Source: a virus. From it: DNA of 64,000 nt. The DNA lies in IMG/VR virus record IMGVR_UViG_3300032093_000002, positions 62,001 through 126,000 of that record; one strand, 5' to 3'. The position numbers and the translations under genes were made by a program. Positions 27,251 to 36,603 of the stretch are shown in pieces (within the stretch, counting starts at the first letter, position 1; the number at the start of each line of letters is the position of its first letter). The notes beneath the pieces were generated by a model. It saw only the letters and a program-made list of their open reading frames with translations, did not search any database and had not been told where the DNA came from.

Positions 27251-28057
27251 ATGGAAAACAAATTTTCAGTATCTGTAATATTACCTATCAAATCTTCTAA
27301 AGCAAAAGACTTTGAAGAGTATTTTAATAAAGCAATCAATTCAATCAAAAATCAGTCTGTAGAGCTAGAGGAAATTCTAATCGTTCATTCAATTGAAGAA
27401 TCACTTCAAGAATTTTTGAAAAGTTATAATTTCGAAAATCTGAATGTAAAATTATTAGAGTGGAGTCAAAAACCTAATTACTGTTCTCAAGTCAACTTCG
27501 GAATTAAAAATGCGAAAGCAACTTGGATTTCTCTTTTTGAATTTGATGATGAATACTCAAATATTTGGTTCAAAAATGTAAAGAAATACGCTGAATCATA
27601 TCCTGATGTTCAGATGTTCTTACCAGTAGTTGTCGAAGTGGACGAAAAAGGGACCTTCGCTGGTTTCACAAATGAAGCAACGTTTGCGGCAAACTTTACA
27701 CAAGAAATGGGATTCTTGACAAATGACACACTTCAAGATTATCAGAACTTCCAAACCGCAGGGTCAGTATTCAAAAAATCTTTGATTGATGATTTTGGTG
27801 GTTTCAAACCCTCAATCAAACTCACTTTTATTTATGAGTTCCTTTTGAGACTTACGTATAATTCAGTTTCTATTATGACTATACCCAAACTTGGTTACAA
27901 ACACGTTAACCTTAGAGAGGGTTCAATATTTTGGAATTACAAAAATGGTGATTCGAAAATGTTAGAAGATGAAGTTAAGTTTTGGCTACAGACAGCCAAG
28001 AAAGAATATTTCTTTACTGACGACAGAGTCATAAAATATGAATCACCAAATGCGTAA
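27251..28057 (+). CDS. Glycosyltransferase family 2
   Basis: 268 aa. 'VSVILPIKSSKAKDFEEYF' is the GT2 opening, and 'ISLFEFDDEYSNIWF' near residue 95 is the DxD-type block ('FDDE'). 'FGGFKPSIKLTFIYEFLLRL' in the second half agrees with GT2 acceptor-side helices. It shares one base with the sigma-factor gene. No membrane helix is seen. Donor unknown. Confidence 0.75.
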   Translation: MENKFSVSVILPIKSSKAKDFEEYFNKAINSIKNQSVELEEILIVHSIEESLQEFLKSYNFENLNVKLLEWSQKPNYCSQVNFGIKNAKATWISLFEFDDEYSNIWFKNVKKYAESYPDVQMFLPVVVEVDEKGTFAGFTNEATFAANFTQEMGFLTNDTLQDYQNFQTAGSVFKKSLIDDFGGFKPSIKLTFIYEFLLRLTYNSVSIMTIPKLGYKHVNLREGSIFWNYKNGDSKMLEDEVKFWLQTAKKEYFFTDDRVIKYESPNA

Positions 28058-28803
28058 TGCAAGAAACCCTCTCCGCTTTAACAGAAGATATATCATCGAA
28101 AAAAAGGGGTAGGAAAGCAGTTAAAGAAAATTATTTTGACGTAAGGGAAGAGACTGCGGTAAGAAACTTTTTGTTAGCCGAATCTTCAGAAGAAAAAAAT
28201 AAAATCTATAACGAATTCCTAAGAGCTCCTTTGGATAAGATGATATCATCTATTATCCGAAGATACAAATTGTATCGTAAAGATATGGATTTCATTGAAA
28301 TACACACTGACACTCATTCTTTCCTGATGACAAAGGTGGATAAATTCAAACCCTCTAAAAACAAAAAAGCTTATTCTTATTTCGGCACTATTTGTAAGAA
28401 TTATTTGATGGGTCAAATAATTAAAGACCAAAAAGAGACGAACAGAAAAATATCTTATGAGGATATATCCTCAATGATTGAAGAGCGTCCAGATATGATT
28501 TACACAATTGATGATGACGTTTTGGAAACAGATGTATTGATTGTAGAATATCTCAAAGAATTGAAGGATTTTATTGAGGTAGAAAACTTGAATGAAAATG
28601 AAAAAAAGTTGGGTTATGCACTCATAGACTTGTTTGACAACTACGAAAGTATTTTCTCCGGCGCAGATAACAATAAATTCAATAAAAATGTAATCTTATT
28701 GTCATTGAGAGAGATGACAAATCTAAGCACCAAAGAAATCAGAAGTTCAATCAAAAGATTCAAAAAGTTATACTTGGTTATTCAACATAAATTAAAAAAT
28801 TAA
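28057..28803 (+). CDS. gp55-like late-transcription sigma factor
   Basis: 248 aa. The central section 'EFLRAPLDKMISSIIRRYKL' then 'DTHSFLMTKVDKFKPSKNKK' and 'YSYFGTICKNYLMGQIIKD' fits sigma-70 region 2 in the short T4-gp55-like style, where 'AYSYFGTICKN' is the conserved aromatic core that melts and binds the -10. A weaker C-terminal helix pair follows; no region 4 is evident. T4 gp55 directs host RNA polymerase to TATAAATA. The TATTTATA element found before many virion genes here is a candidate target. It is the last gene before the baseplate block, and starts immediately after a GT2 gene. Confidence 0.72.
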   Translation: MQETLSALTEDISSKKRGRKAVKENYFDVREETAVRNFLLAESSEEKNKIYNEFLRAPLDKMISSIIRRYKLYRKDMDFIEIHTDTHSFLMTKVDKFKPSKNKKAYSYFGTICKNYLMGQIIKDQKETNRKISYEDISSMIEERPDMIYTIDDDVLETDVLIVEYLKELKDFIEVENLNENEKKLGYALIDLFDNYESIFSGADNNKFNKNVILLSLREMTNLSTKEIRSSIKRFKKLYLVIQHKLKN

Positions 28804-28811
28804 TGAAAAAG

Positions 28812-28819
28812 TATTTATT
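28812..28819 (+). promoter_or_regulatory. Late-promoter-like TATTTATT element
   Basis: Sense TATTTATT, 3 nt before the ATG at 28823, directly after the sigma-like gene. Confidence 0.4.
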
Positions 28820-28822
28820 GAT

Positions 28823-29188
28823 ATGCCAAGACCACAAAGAAAAGAAATTAATTTCACTAAGGACTCCATCCTTGCCTTGATGCAAGAGATATACAACGAA
28901 CTTGTAGAACAAAGACAAACCGCTATTCGTATCCAAAATAAAATGTTGTCAATGTTAAAGGACCCTGAAGACATGACAACCATAGGTCCCGTTATAGAGA
29001 AACAACAAAAAATTGTAAACGATTGTGTTGAGAAAAAAATAAGTCTTTCGAAACTACAGTCTAGTATTTGGGAAAAATCCAATAATTCACAGGAAAGCTT
29101 CTCAATGGCTGATTTGGATGACGACCTACTTCAAAATCTCATTGAAAAGGATGTTTCTAATGACGAGGGAACATACAAAATGAGATAA
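28823..29188 (+). CDS. Hypothetical helical phage protein
   Basis: 121 aa, predicted all-helical, with 'DSILALMQEIYNELVEQRQT' and a Gln/Asn/Ser-rich tail. It overlaps nothing, has a TATTTATT element upstream and is the first gene of the baseplate/tail group. No family recognised. Confidence 0.55.
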   Translation: MPRPQRKEINFTKDSILALMQEIYNELVEQRQTAIRIQNKMLSMLKDPEDMTTIGPVIEKQQKIVNDCVEKKISLSKLQSSIWEKSNNSQESFSMADLDDDLLQNLIEKDVSNDEGTYKMR

Positions 29189-29189
29189 G

Positions 29190-31301
29190 ATGCAAGCTAA
29201 CAATGTCATAGATTTAACAAGTGGGGAACAAAGAGTAAACTCAAGAATAAGCGCTCTCAAGGCCGCGGTGGAAACTCTTAAAGCTGAAAAAGATTTATCA
29301 AAGTCAGTTGCGAACTCATTTGCCGAATCAAAAAATTTTACAACAAGTCAACTCGATAAAGTAAAAGATTTACAAAAAAGGTATCAAAGAAATCCCCCTA
29401 ATTCGTTAGACCAATTAATAGGATACATCTTTCAAACTAAAGGACAAGGTTCTGAAACATTAAAATATCTAAGAAAAAAACTTTTAGAGGTAGCTACTAC
29501 CTTAGAGCCAAAAGCCGCCGCAATTCTCAAAGAAGAATCTATAAAAGCTTTAGGTTGTTCACAAGAACAAACCTATAAAGGTGTATCACCTTCTTTACTT
29601 CAACTTCAACCACTCTCAACAATTCCTCAGGGACCTAATGATGGATTCCTTTACATACCCGTGCAATCAATCGATTTTTTAGAAAATTTAAAAAATGCAC
29701 CCGATACTAAGATAGGAAAAGTTTATTACGAAAAACCAGAGCCATCCGCTGACCCAAAATTTAAACCATTTGGTGGGATTGATTATTATCCAATGAATAA
29801 ACAACTCTATCAACTCATGGAACCTTCAAATAGTGGTAGAAGTTTATCTCAAATCTTGGGAAAAAATTACCAAGGAAAATCAGGACAGAATTTATTTGAT
29901 GTTCAATATACCACAACAAATGGATTGGGTATTACTGGTAACTTTTATCGTGTTGCGTTAATTGATAGGGAAAATAATGCTGGGTTAACCTCTAACAAGG
30001 TTGGTGAATTTATCTCGGACTACTATAGCACAATAACCATAAATGACCCAGTGGATATTGGTGCACAGCTTGTTAACATAATTTCAGGTGCAATTGATAT
30101 TGAAGCCAAAACAGGGTCAGGGCAAATCGATAATCAATCAAGATATGGAATCATATTACAGAGGATTTTGGGATTATGTTTTGATAACAGAAGGGAGATT
30201 GATGTCAGTGGAATTGCAAAGATAGCCGAATTAGATGGGGTTGATGAAAGCTTTTTTGAATTCAATGAGATTGATTTAAGAAATATTGATATACAAATTT
30301 CAAACATCAAAAATGGTGTGATGGAATTTGAAGACTGTGATAATATCAAACTCCCAGTAGACGCTACAAATTTAGTTGACCAATTAATTGCTTTTAGGGA
30401 TTTAACTGGTGCCACAGTAGAAGAAAAAGTTGGTGTTTTGGAACAAATTCTAGATTCAATAGTAGAAAATCCTGAATGGAAAGTTTATGGAATCAATAAT
30501 TTGAATTTGGATGTTTCTGTGAACAACAAAATTCTGAAAACTTTGCCATTAGCGGTTGTGGCAAATATTCTATCGCCAAAGGTTCTTTTACCAATATTCT
30601 CTGTGATGGCCATAACACAATCGGCTGCAACATTTACCTATAACCAAGCAGTTACAAGTGCCAACACTTACATAAATTCCGCGAATACAATAATCAATTC
30701 AGGAAACACCATGGCTACTGAAATTGGTCGAGAGGGTAGTAACATCATCACAAGTGGAACTGATTTTACAAAAAAATGGAAACAATTTATGATTTCCATG
30801 GTCACCAAAATCAATGCTGAATTTCTGAAAACACTTTATGATATTTTGAAAAGGGACATATTGAATTTAATTAGTATCATAATAAAAGATGTCGAAAATT
30901 CCAAAAGATTAAAAAACTATGCAATCATACTTAGATTAATTGAACTTGTATTAATAGTATCTCAATTAGTAAATGATTTTGCAAGGTGTAAAGATTTGAC
31001 AAAAAATATTTTATTACTATTGAACTCAATCAATGGAATTTCTAATAATGCAATCCCTTTGGCATTGTTACCCGCAGCAGCAATATTACCAGGTTTTTCA
31101 CCTCAAAGAGCAAACATTAACTTTTTGGAAAAATTACAGGCCTTGGGAATACCCACAGGTGTATTACCCGATGGCTCCCCCAATTTAATGAATTTGTATA
31201 ATTTACTAACCAATAGAGCAATTGACGAGGAAAGAGCAGCAAACGAAAAAGTGGAAATCGTATTAACAAGCCCAATTAGTGGAGTCGGAAAAGCAATATA
31301 A
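29190..31301 (+). CDS. Large putative baseplate/tail structural protein
   Basis: 703 aa. No recognised domain. The first 120 residues are helical and Lys-rich. A central part has mixed beta segments; the region near residues 450-520 is Ala/Thr/Asn-rich and hydrophobic ('VLLPIFSVMAITQSAATF' in part), followed by helices with a possible membrane-like stretch near residues 560-600. Size and position, between the late sigma gene and the gp5-like spike gene, suggest a baseplate wedge or hub component. It follows the 121-aa gene by one base. Confidence 0.6.
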   Translation: MQANNVIDLTSGEQRVNSRISALKAAVETLKAEKDLSKSVANSFAESKNFTTSQLDKVKDLQKRYQRNPPNSLDQLIGYIFQTKGQGSETLKYLRKKLLEVATTLEPKAAAILKEESIKALGCSQEQTYKGVSPSLLQLQPLSTIPQGPNDGFLYIPVQSIDFLENLKNAPDTKIGKVYYEKPEPSADPKFKPFGGIDYYPMNKQLYQLMEPSNSGRSLSQILGKNYQGKSGQNLFDVQYTTTNGLGITGNFYRVALIDRENNAGLTSNKVGEFISDYYSTITINDPVDIGAQLVNIISGAIDIEAKTGSGQIDNQSRYGIILQRILGLCFDNRREIDVSGIAKIAELDGVDESFFEFNEIDLRNIDIQISNIKNGVMEFEDCDNIKLPVDATNLVDQLIAFRDLTGATVEEKVGVLEQILDSIVENPEWKVYGINNLNLDVSVNNKILKTLPLAVVANILSPKVLLPIFSVMAITQSAATFTYNQAVTSANTYINSANTIINSGNTMATEIGREGSNIITSGTDFTKKWKQFMISMVTKINAEFLKTLYDILKRDILNLISIIIKDVENSKRLKNYAIILRLIELVLIVSQLVNDFARCKDLTKNILLLLNSINGISNNAIPLALLPAAAILPGFSPQRANINFLEKLQALGIPTGVLPDGSPNLMNLYNLLTNRAIDEERAANEKVEIVLTSPISGVGKAI

Positions 31302-31304
31302 TTT

Positions 31305-31514
31305 ATGACAAAAGAACAACTTGACGAAATTGTAAAAGAACAACCAAATCTGAATAATTTACCAAACAACTTATTGGTCAAATACATGGATTTATTGACA
31401 GATGATTTCGAATCAACAAAGAAAAATATTATCGCAGGGACGATTTATTTAGATAAAGTTGAAATGTTATATAATAATATTTTGAAAATTTACAACGATA
31501 GAGGAAATGGATAA
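31305..31514 (+). CDS. Small hypothetical phage protein
   Basis: 69 aa, two helices ('EQLDEIVKEQPNLNNLPNN' and 'LDKVEMLYNNILKIYNDR'). Its end overlaps the start of the spike-like gene by 8 nt. Too short to assign; the tight packing supports a real gene. Confidence 0.45.
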   Translation: MTKEQLDEIVKEQPNLNNLPNNLLVKYMDLLTDDFESTKKNIIAGTIYLDKVEMLYNNILKIYNDRGNG

Positions 31515-33039
31515 CAATTCAATTTTTTTTCAGGTAAGAGTTATCGATAACAATGACCCAATGATGCTCGGTAGAATTAGAGGGTGTCTCGAAATTGATA
31601 ACGTTGAGGACATTTTAAGAGCAGTGTCGGACCCACCGTGGAATCCAGAGAAAGACCCTTGGACATCCCGTGACCCATTGGTATTTAATCCGCTCCTACC
31701 ATACTTCTTATACCAAGTCCCCAAAAACGAGGAAATGGTTCAGGTTATATATTTGAACAAAGATTTCAAATATCAGAACCAATATTATGTTCAAAACACA
31801 TATTTTAGCCCAACTTCAACATTCAATCAATTCCAATTTGGCGCAAATAAATTTACAGGAACGGGTATGCAAATCAAAAGCCCAAAACCTTTAAAAAACC
31901 AAGATGGAACTTATTCTGATAAGGCAATACATAAAGGTGTTTTTCCTGAACCTGGTGATAATGCTTTATTGGGTAGGGGTAGTGCTGACGTAGTCATCAA
32001 ACAGGACGACGTTTTATTAAGAGCGGGTAAATTCAAAGGGGAAACTTTACAACCTAATGTTGTCCCCGTCAATAATCCCCAAAGGAGTTTTCTTCAACTT
32101 TCAAGATTTCAATACATTAAAAGAAATCAGCCAGATAGAACGTTTTATCAGTTACAAGAAAATGTAGTTTTGGTAAAATATCTTATAGAATGGGTTCTCA
32201 ACAATCCCGAAAATTCCCAAGACAAATTCAATGGTTCGGTTTTTCTTTATCAGTTGAAACCTGACGCAACCGTAAACTCTAAAAACTTAAAAGTTGATAG
32301 TGTAGTTAAGGAAAATCTTAAATTCTTGGTGACGAAACAAAGTTTCACAATGTTGTCAAAAGAGGATGCCATCAAATATATAAATAATTTTATCAGGGAC
32401 TGTAACAGTTCAGATAGAACCGTAGGTGGTAGAGTTGTTTTTCCGAATAACAACGCTGCCGAAAAGTTCCCAATATTTTATAGACCAAGTCGATTGATGA
32501 GTGAAAAACTAAATCTTACGACCCCGTCAGGTGTTAATGCAACATCAATTGAGGTCAAGAACATTTCGGATGTTTATAATAACATAAAATTATTATCAGG
32601 AATAAAAGGTGGTTATGGTCTCATATATGCAAAAAATAAAGTTGGTGAACCTCAAACAATTAAAAAACTTAAAGTTCCTGACGTAAAATATATAAACCAA
32701 CAAAATACAGTTGGGGCTCTAGGTGGTGACAAATTATTCTTACTATCACATAATTCTCAAATTCCAGGTAAAGGAAAAATAAATTTTGACAATACCTTGT
32801 ATGGTATCGGTCCTGAAGAATTTGCAAACATAGAATCTAAAACATCTAGCACCGTTAGAGGTGAAGAGTTATTGGAACTTATAAATTTGATTGTAAGATA
32901 TCTTATTACACACACTCACGCTTATCCTGGATTACCACCAATACCTGTGACAGAAGACGGTTCTACGTCTCAAGAAATACTTACTGAACTACAAAATGCG
33001 GTAAACAAAATTCTGAACTCCAATATCCGAATTAATTGA
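31507..33039 (+). CDS. gp5-like baseplate hub/central spike protein
   Basis: 510 aa. The start 'IFFQVRVIDNNDPMMLGRIR' is an OB-fold opening as in T4 gp5 and other spike proteins ('G-R-V-R-V'). 'MVQVIYLNKDFKYQNQYYV' continues the fold. The C-terminal 'LITHTHAYPGLPPIPV' is a common closing motif of baseplate hub/spike proteins. No lysozyme domain is seen, so membrane piercing rather than cell-wall lysis is expected from this protein. Confidence 0.72.
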   Translation: MDNNSIFFQVRVIDNNDPMMLGRIRGCLEIDNVEDILRAVSDPPWNPEKDPWTSRDPLVFNPLLPYFLYQVPKNEEMVQVIYLNKDFKYQNQYYVQNTYFSPTSTFNQFQFGANKFTGTGMQIKSPKPLKNQDGTYSDKAIHKGVFPEPGDNALLGRGSADVVIKQDDVLLRAGKFKGETLQPNVVPVNNPQRSFLQLSRFQYIKRNQPDRTFYQLQENVVLVKYLIEWVLNNPENSQDKFNGSVFLYQLKPDATVNSKNLKVDSVVKENLKFLVTKQSFTMLSKEDAIKYINNFIRDCNSSDRTVGGRVVFPNNNAAEKFPIFYRPSRLMSEKLNLTTPSGVNATSIEVKNISDVYNNIKLLSGIKGGYGLIYAKNKVGEPQTIKKLKVPDVKYINQQNTVGALGGDKLFLLSHNSQIPGKGKINFDNTLYGIGPEEFANIESKTSSTVRGEELLELINLIVRYLITHTHAYPGLPPIPVTEDGSTSQEILTELQNAVNKILNSNIRIN

Positions 33040-33047
33040 TATTTATA
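33040..33047 (+). promoter_or_regulatory. Late-promoter-like TATTTATA element
   Basis: Sense TATTTATA, 11 nt before the ATG at 33059. Confidence 0.5.
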
Positions 33048-33058
33048 AAAAAAAGTGA

Positions 33059-34567
33059 ATGTCAATTTTAAGGTCATATTTCAGTAAAAATAACACAATT
33101 ATTTCCAATTCATACGTGAACACAGGACGTAACCCTGTTGTTCAATTGAATTTTGGTGCGTCGGATTACATAGTTCCAAACTATGGATATACACGTTTCA
33201 TTTTTGATTTAGACCTACAACAACTAAGAGATTCGATTGCAAACGGAACAATTTCGACAGGATGCACATCGGCGATGACACATACACTTAAGATGACAAA
33301 CACGTCTTCTTTTGACAACGAGTTACTCAACACCTTTATGTCCGACTCAAGGAGAAGGGCGACCTCATTCGATTTAATATTATTCAGAATCCCCAAAACC
33401 TCAGGCTCAACAGGTAACCCTCAAGAATGGGATGAAGGGGTTGGATACGATTATAACAATTTTAATTTAGCACAGAACAGTGCACAAGGTGGTCAATCCC
33501 CTTTGACATACGTTGACCCAAGAGCCTTTTCTACAAGACCATCCAATTGGTATCAGACTACCACAATTGATGATTGGTCACAAGCAGGAATTTACAATAA
33601 CAAGAATGAGGGCAGTGTTAATTATACGGGTCTTACAGTCGTTTCTAGACAACATTTCGAGTTGGGTAATGAAGACCTCAACATGGACATGACAAACGAA
33701 ATTAACGGTGTTTTAAACGGTTCTATAACGGGTGTAACAGGTTGGGGTTTAGCATATCTTCCTCAGATTGAAAATATAACAGGTTTGACCGATAGTTACA
33801 GTGTTGCATTCTTCTCGAGACATACCCAAACTTTCTACCAACCATACCTTTTGACCAATTACGACGATTTGATTCAGGATGATAGAAACCAATTTCTGAA
33901 GAACCAAGAGAATAGATTATATCTCTACATTTATCAGAATGGTGATTTGGTTAATCTTGATAGTGACCCGTTTGTGAGAATAGAAGATAGAGTTGGTGTT
34001 GCTGTAACTGGTATGGAGGCATTGACAACTTGTTTAAGAACTAAAGGGGTTTATGAAGTAATTGTTCCGAATGGTTTTACAGGTGCTACCCCATGTCAAT
34101 ACTACGATGTTTGGTCAGGATTAACAATTAATGGTCAATCACTTCCAAACGTATCGAATACCTTCACTCTTCAACAATATTCTGCAGGAATACAAATCGG
34201 AACTCTATCCAAAGAACCTCAAAAGTTTGGTTTCAATTTTTACGGGATTCTACAGAACGAACAAATTTTGAATACAGACATTAGAAAGGTTGGTGTCACA
34301 ATTAAAAAAGCATACACCGGTCAACAAATGTTATTAGATGTATCAGCATTTTACAGGGTTTATGTCAAAGAAGGAACAACAGAAGTATTAGTTCAAGATT
34401 GGACACCAATAAACAGAACGCCAAATGAGTATTATTTCATTTTCGATATGAGAGATAAAATTCCTAATCAATATTATGTTGACATTCAAGTTAACACTTC
34501 AGGTGAGAAAGATACTTATAAAAGACAATTAACGTTTAACATAGTAAATCAGAAACAAAATGGCTAA
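33059..34567 (+). CDS. Putative virion structural protein
   Basis: 502 aa, Asn/Thr-rich and beta-structured, starting 'SILRSYFSKNNTIISNSYVN' and 'YTRFIFDLDLQQLRDSI'. The opening resembles beta-sandwich carrier domains found in phage tail proteins; no catalytic motif. The TATTTATA element and position after the spike-like gene favour a baseplate or tail surface part. It overlaps the next gene by 8 nt. Confidence 0.6.
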   Translation: MSILRSYFSKNNTIISNSYVNTGRNPVVQLNFGASDYIVPNYGYTRFIFDLDLQQLRDSIANGTISTGCTSAMTHTLKMTNTSSFDNELLNTFMSDSRRRATSFDLILFRIPKTSGSTGNPQEWDEGVGYDYNNFNLAQNSAQGGQSPLTYVDPRAFSTRPSNWYQTTTIDDWSQAGIYNNKNEGSVNYTGLTVVSRQHFELGNEDLNMDMTNEINGVLNGSITGVTGWGLAYLPQIENITGLTDSYSVAFFSRHTQTFYQPYLLTNYDDLIQDDRNQFLKNQENRLYLYIYQNGDLVNLDSDPFVRIEDRVGVAVTGMEALTTCLRTKGVYEVIVPNGFTGATPCQYYDVWSGLTINGQSLPNVSNTFTLQQYSAGIQIGTLSKEPQKFGFNFYGILQNEQILNTDIRKVGVTIKKAYTGQQMLLDVSAFYRVYVKEGTTEVLVQDWTPINRTPNEYYFIFDMRDKIPNQYYVDIQVNTSGEKDTYKRQLTFNIVNQKQNG

Positions 34568-35030
34568 AGTTGTAAAATTAACCGAATCAGATATAACCAA
34601 GTTGGTTAACAAAGTTCTCAATGAATCATACCAAGAGCATGAAAATTACATGTTTTTTTCTAACCTCAAACAGATTATGAGACAATGTAAAATGTTGTTG
34701 GAGTTTGACCCACAGATGATAGATGAAATTTTACAAAACGGTCACGACTGGGCCGATGACCACGTTACTGAGGCTAAAACCAACATGGACCAAGTTTTTG
34801 ATTTTTTCATGAATGAAAAATCTAAAATGGGAGATTATTTAGATTTCGAAGATTTGAGTGAAGGTAGAAAAAAAACAGGAACTAAACTTTGTGCAAGAGG
34901 TAAGGCAGCGGCTAAGAGTAAATTCAAAGTTTACCCATCAGCTTATGCAAATGGATATGCCGTTCAGGTTTGTAAAGGAAAAATGCCAGGTTTAGATGGA
35001 AAAAAACAATGTTCAGGTGCATATTGTTAA
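34560..35030 (+). CDS. Putative head-internal protein with N-terminal targeting helix
   Basis: 156 aa. The N-terminus 'MAKVVKLTESDITKLVNKVL' followed by NE/S is an amphipathic helix ending in a (V/L)xE motif like the prohead-protease sites, seen also at 36990-37556 and 35465-36358. Residues 105-156 form a Cys-containing block 'KLCARGKAAAKSKFKVYPSA' then 'YANGYAVQVCKGK' and 'CSGAYC'. That block occurs in phage proteins of unknown function. It is therefore a candidate capsid-packaged protein; the role of the C-terminal part is unknown. Confidence 0.6.
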   Translation: MAKVVKLTESDITKLVNKVLNESYQEHENYMFFSNLKQIMRQCKMLLEFDPQMIDEILQNGHDWADDHVTEAKTNMDQVFDFFMNEKSKMGDYLDFEDLSEGRKKTGTKLCARGKAAAKSKFKVYPSAYANGYAVQVCKGKMPGLDGKKQCSGAYC

Positions 35031-35053
35031 TTTGATTATTATTTTTATCTTTG
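35025..35053 (+). promoter_or_regulatory. Host-type (Bacteroidetes) promoter, TTG-N18-TATCTTTG
   Basis: TTG at 35025-35027 and an exact TAnnTTTG -7 element at 35046-35053. The ATG at 35058 lies where the transcript would begin, so the mRNA may be leaderless. Confidence 0.45.
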
Positions 35054-35057
35054 ATTA

Positions 35058-35468
35058 ATGGATAACAAAGTTGTTGGTTTCATCCCGAATATATTATATA
35101 AGGTTTTTTTAGCACTCAAGGAAAAGTTCGACCCCAAAAAACCGTTGCCGGCTGACGAAAGAATCACCTACGAAATATGTAGAAAGGTCCTTGACGACTC
35201 AGATTCAAAATTAACTTTAGCCCCATTATCTAATAAAAGATTTATAAAAAACGAGTCCAAGGATATGTTTATTGTTTTACATGACCATAGTGTAAAACTA
35301 ATAAATCATATATACAGTTATTCCGTGTATATCTCAGACACAAGTCTTTACGTAGAGTTAGTCGAAAAATTTGACAAGAAATTGGATGATGAAAGAATGA
35401 AACTTGAGATTGAAATCAATAATAATATCAATCATTCTTTAGAGGAAATTTTAAAAAAACTTGATTAG
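35058..35468 (+). CDS. Hypothetical phage protein
   Basis: 136 aa. 'KVVGFIPNILYKVFLALKEK' is followed by helices with an acidic C-terminal half ('EINNNINHSLEEILKKLD'). No family recognised. It ends with TAG, overlapping the convergent gene at 35465 by 4 nt. A host-type promoter is seen just before it, suggesting expression before the late genes. Confidence 0.5.
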   Translation: MDNKVVGFIPNILYKVFLALKEKFDPKKPLPADERITYEICRKVLDDSDSKLTLAPLSNKRFIKNESKDMFIVLHDHSVKLINHIYSYSVYISDTSLYVELVEKFDKKLDDERMKLEIEINNNINHSLEEILKKLD

Positions 35469-36358
35469 TATCTCCCACTAAAATATACGTATAATACCTC
35501 AGGTATTCTGAAACAACTTTTCTTTTCACCTTTATTGTTTACACAATCTATTGGTTTTAGATTTTTTACAAGTTTTCTCAGTTCATATGGGGCTTTACTT
35601 GTCATTAGGTAAACCTGTTCAACAGGATATAACAAATTGGGACTATATTCTTCTTTTAAAACCCTCTTAATTAATCCCCTCAAAGATTCATTTTTTGGTT
35701 TATATGAAGTCATTGTTGGTTTGTTACCTGTTCCCATTTTAGGGTCTTTTTTCTCAGCTTTCCTTTTTTGAGCACATGCATTCTTTTTTTGAGAGTCACT
35801 CATTTTTGAAGCAACACCTGCCGCTCTACATTTTGGATATCCCTTACTATCTGCCTCGGGTCTTCCACACGGAGGATGTCCCCCACCTTCTTTTTTTCTA
35901 CATATATTTACCCAAGGTCCTTTGGGTTGTTTACTACCTTTTGGTTTCTTTTTTGTCCCAAACCATACCGCTAAATCCTCTTTTAAAACTGGTTCATATT
36001 CAGTTTTTGGTATATGTGCAATTCTTTTTACTTCTTTGGGTGTTCCAAGGGCATCACTTCCCATGGGTGAATACCCATTTATTGGATTTCCGTCATCATC
36101 GCTTTGTGAAAACATTTCTTTTGCTTTTTTAGCTCTTTTTATTGCCTTCGTTTCGTTTTTTCTTATTAACGTTTGGTCCCTTTCCATTTCACCATCATAA
36201 CTATCGTAAGCATTCACCGCACTAACAAAGTTCGATACTGGTTTCGTGAAAGGTTCCAAGGGCTCTTTTTCCCATATTTGGGGTGCAAGAACTAATGGTA
36301 TTTTCATTCTACCTGAACTACCTGAACCAGTGGCTTCATTAATGAATCTTTTTTTCAT
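35465..36358 (-). CDS. Putative head-internal protein with DUF5872-like Cys block
   Basis: 297 aa from the ATG complementary to 36356-36358; an upstream start at 36400 is possible, but the chosen one has a TATTTATA element 11 nt ahead and begins 'MKKRFINEATGSG', like T4 internal proteins (FIAE/A). In the middle, 'GPWVNICRKKEGGGHPPCGR' then 'YPKCRAAGVASKMSDSQKKN' is a Cys-bearing motif of phage proteins resembling DUF5872. The C-terminus has a helix 'SLRGLIKRVLKEEY' similar to targeting helices, then an 'VYLMTSKAPYELRKLVKNL' block. Packaging into the head is an inference. Confidence 0.6.
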   Translation of the reverse strand: MKKRFINEATGSGSSGRMKIPLVLAPQIWEKEPLEPFTKPVSNFVSAVNAYDSYDGEMERDQTLIRKNETKAIKRAKKAKEMFSQSDDDGNPINGYSPMGSDALGTPKEVKRIAHIPKTEYEPVLKEDLAVWFGTKKKPKGSKQPKGPWVNICRKKEGGGHPPCGRPEADSKGYPKCRAAGVASKMSDSQKKNACAQKRKAEKKDPKMGTGNKPTMTSYKPKNESLRGLIKRVLKEEYSPNLLYPVEQVYLMTSKAPYELRKLVKNLKPIDCVNNKGEKKSCFRIPEVLYVYFSGRY

Positions 36359-36369
36359 ATATTTCTTAA

Positions 36370-36377
36370 TATAAATA
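36370..36377 (-). promoter_or_regulatory. Late-promoter-like TATTTATA element
   Basis: Minus-sense TATTTATA, 11 nt before the ATG at 36358. Confidence 0.45.
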
Positions 36378-36386
36378 TCCTGTAAA

Positions 36387-36584
36387 ATGTTTGATAACAA
36401 GAATCAATTAATTTCTCGAATTATAGAAATTGAATATCACATTACCTCAGAAATCTCTAAAGGACATAAACCTTTTTTTGGTGACTATTTAGAACCTCTC
36501 AGACAAGAAGTTGACACATTGAGATGTATTGTATTCGGTTACAATAGTCCATATTGTAAAAAAAAATTGGTGGATAAAAAATAA
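36387..36584 (+). CDS. Small hypothetical protein
   Basis: 65 aa with one helix ('QLISRIIEIEYHITSEISK') and two Cys in the last 20 residues. It starts in the divergent gap opposite 35465-36358 and precedes a signal-peptide gene. No family recognised; short, so the call rests on packing. Confidence 0.4.
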   Translation: MFDNKNQLISRIIEIEYHITSEISKGHKPFFGDYLEPLRQEVDTLRCIVFGYNSPYCKKKLVDKK

Positions 36585-36597
36585 TCGATTAATTTTG
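36567..36597 (+). promoter_or_regulatory. Host-type (Bacteroidetes) promoter, TTG-N20-TAATTTTG
   Basis: TTG at 36567-36569 and an exact TAnnTTTG element at 36590-36597. The ATG of the exported protein is at 36604, so the transcript would start at or beside it. Confidence 0.45.
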
Positions 36598-36603
36598 TGT
36601 GAT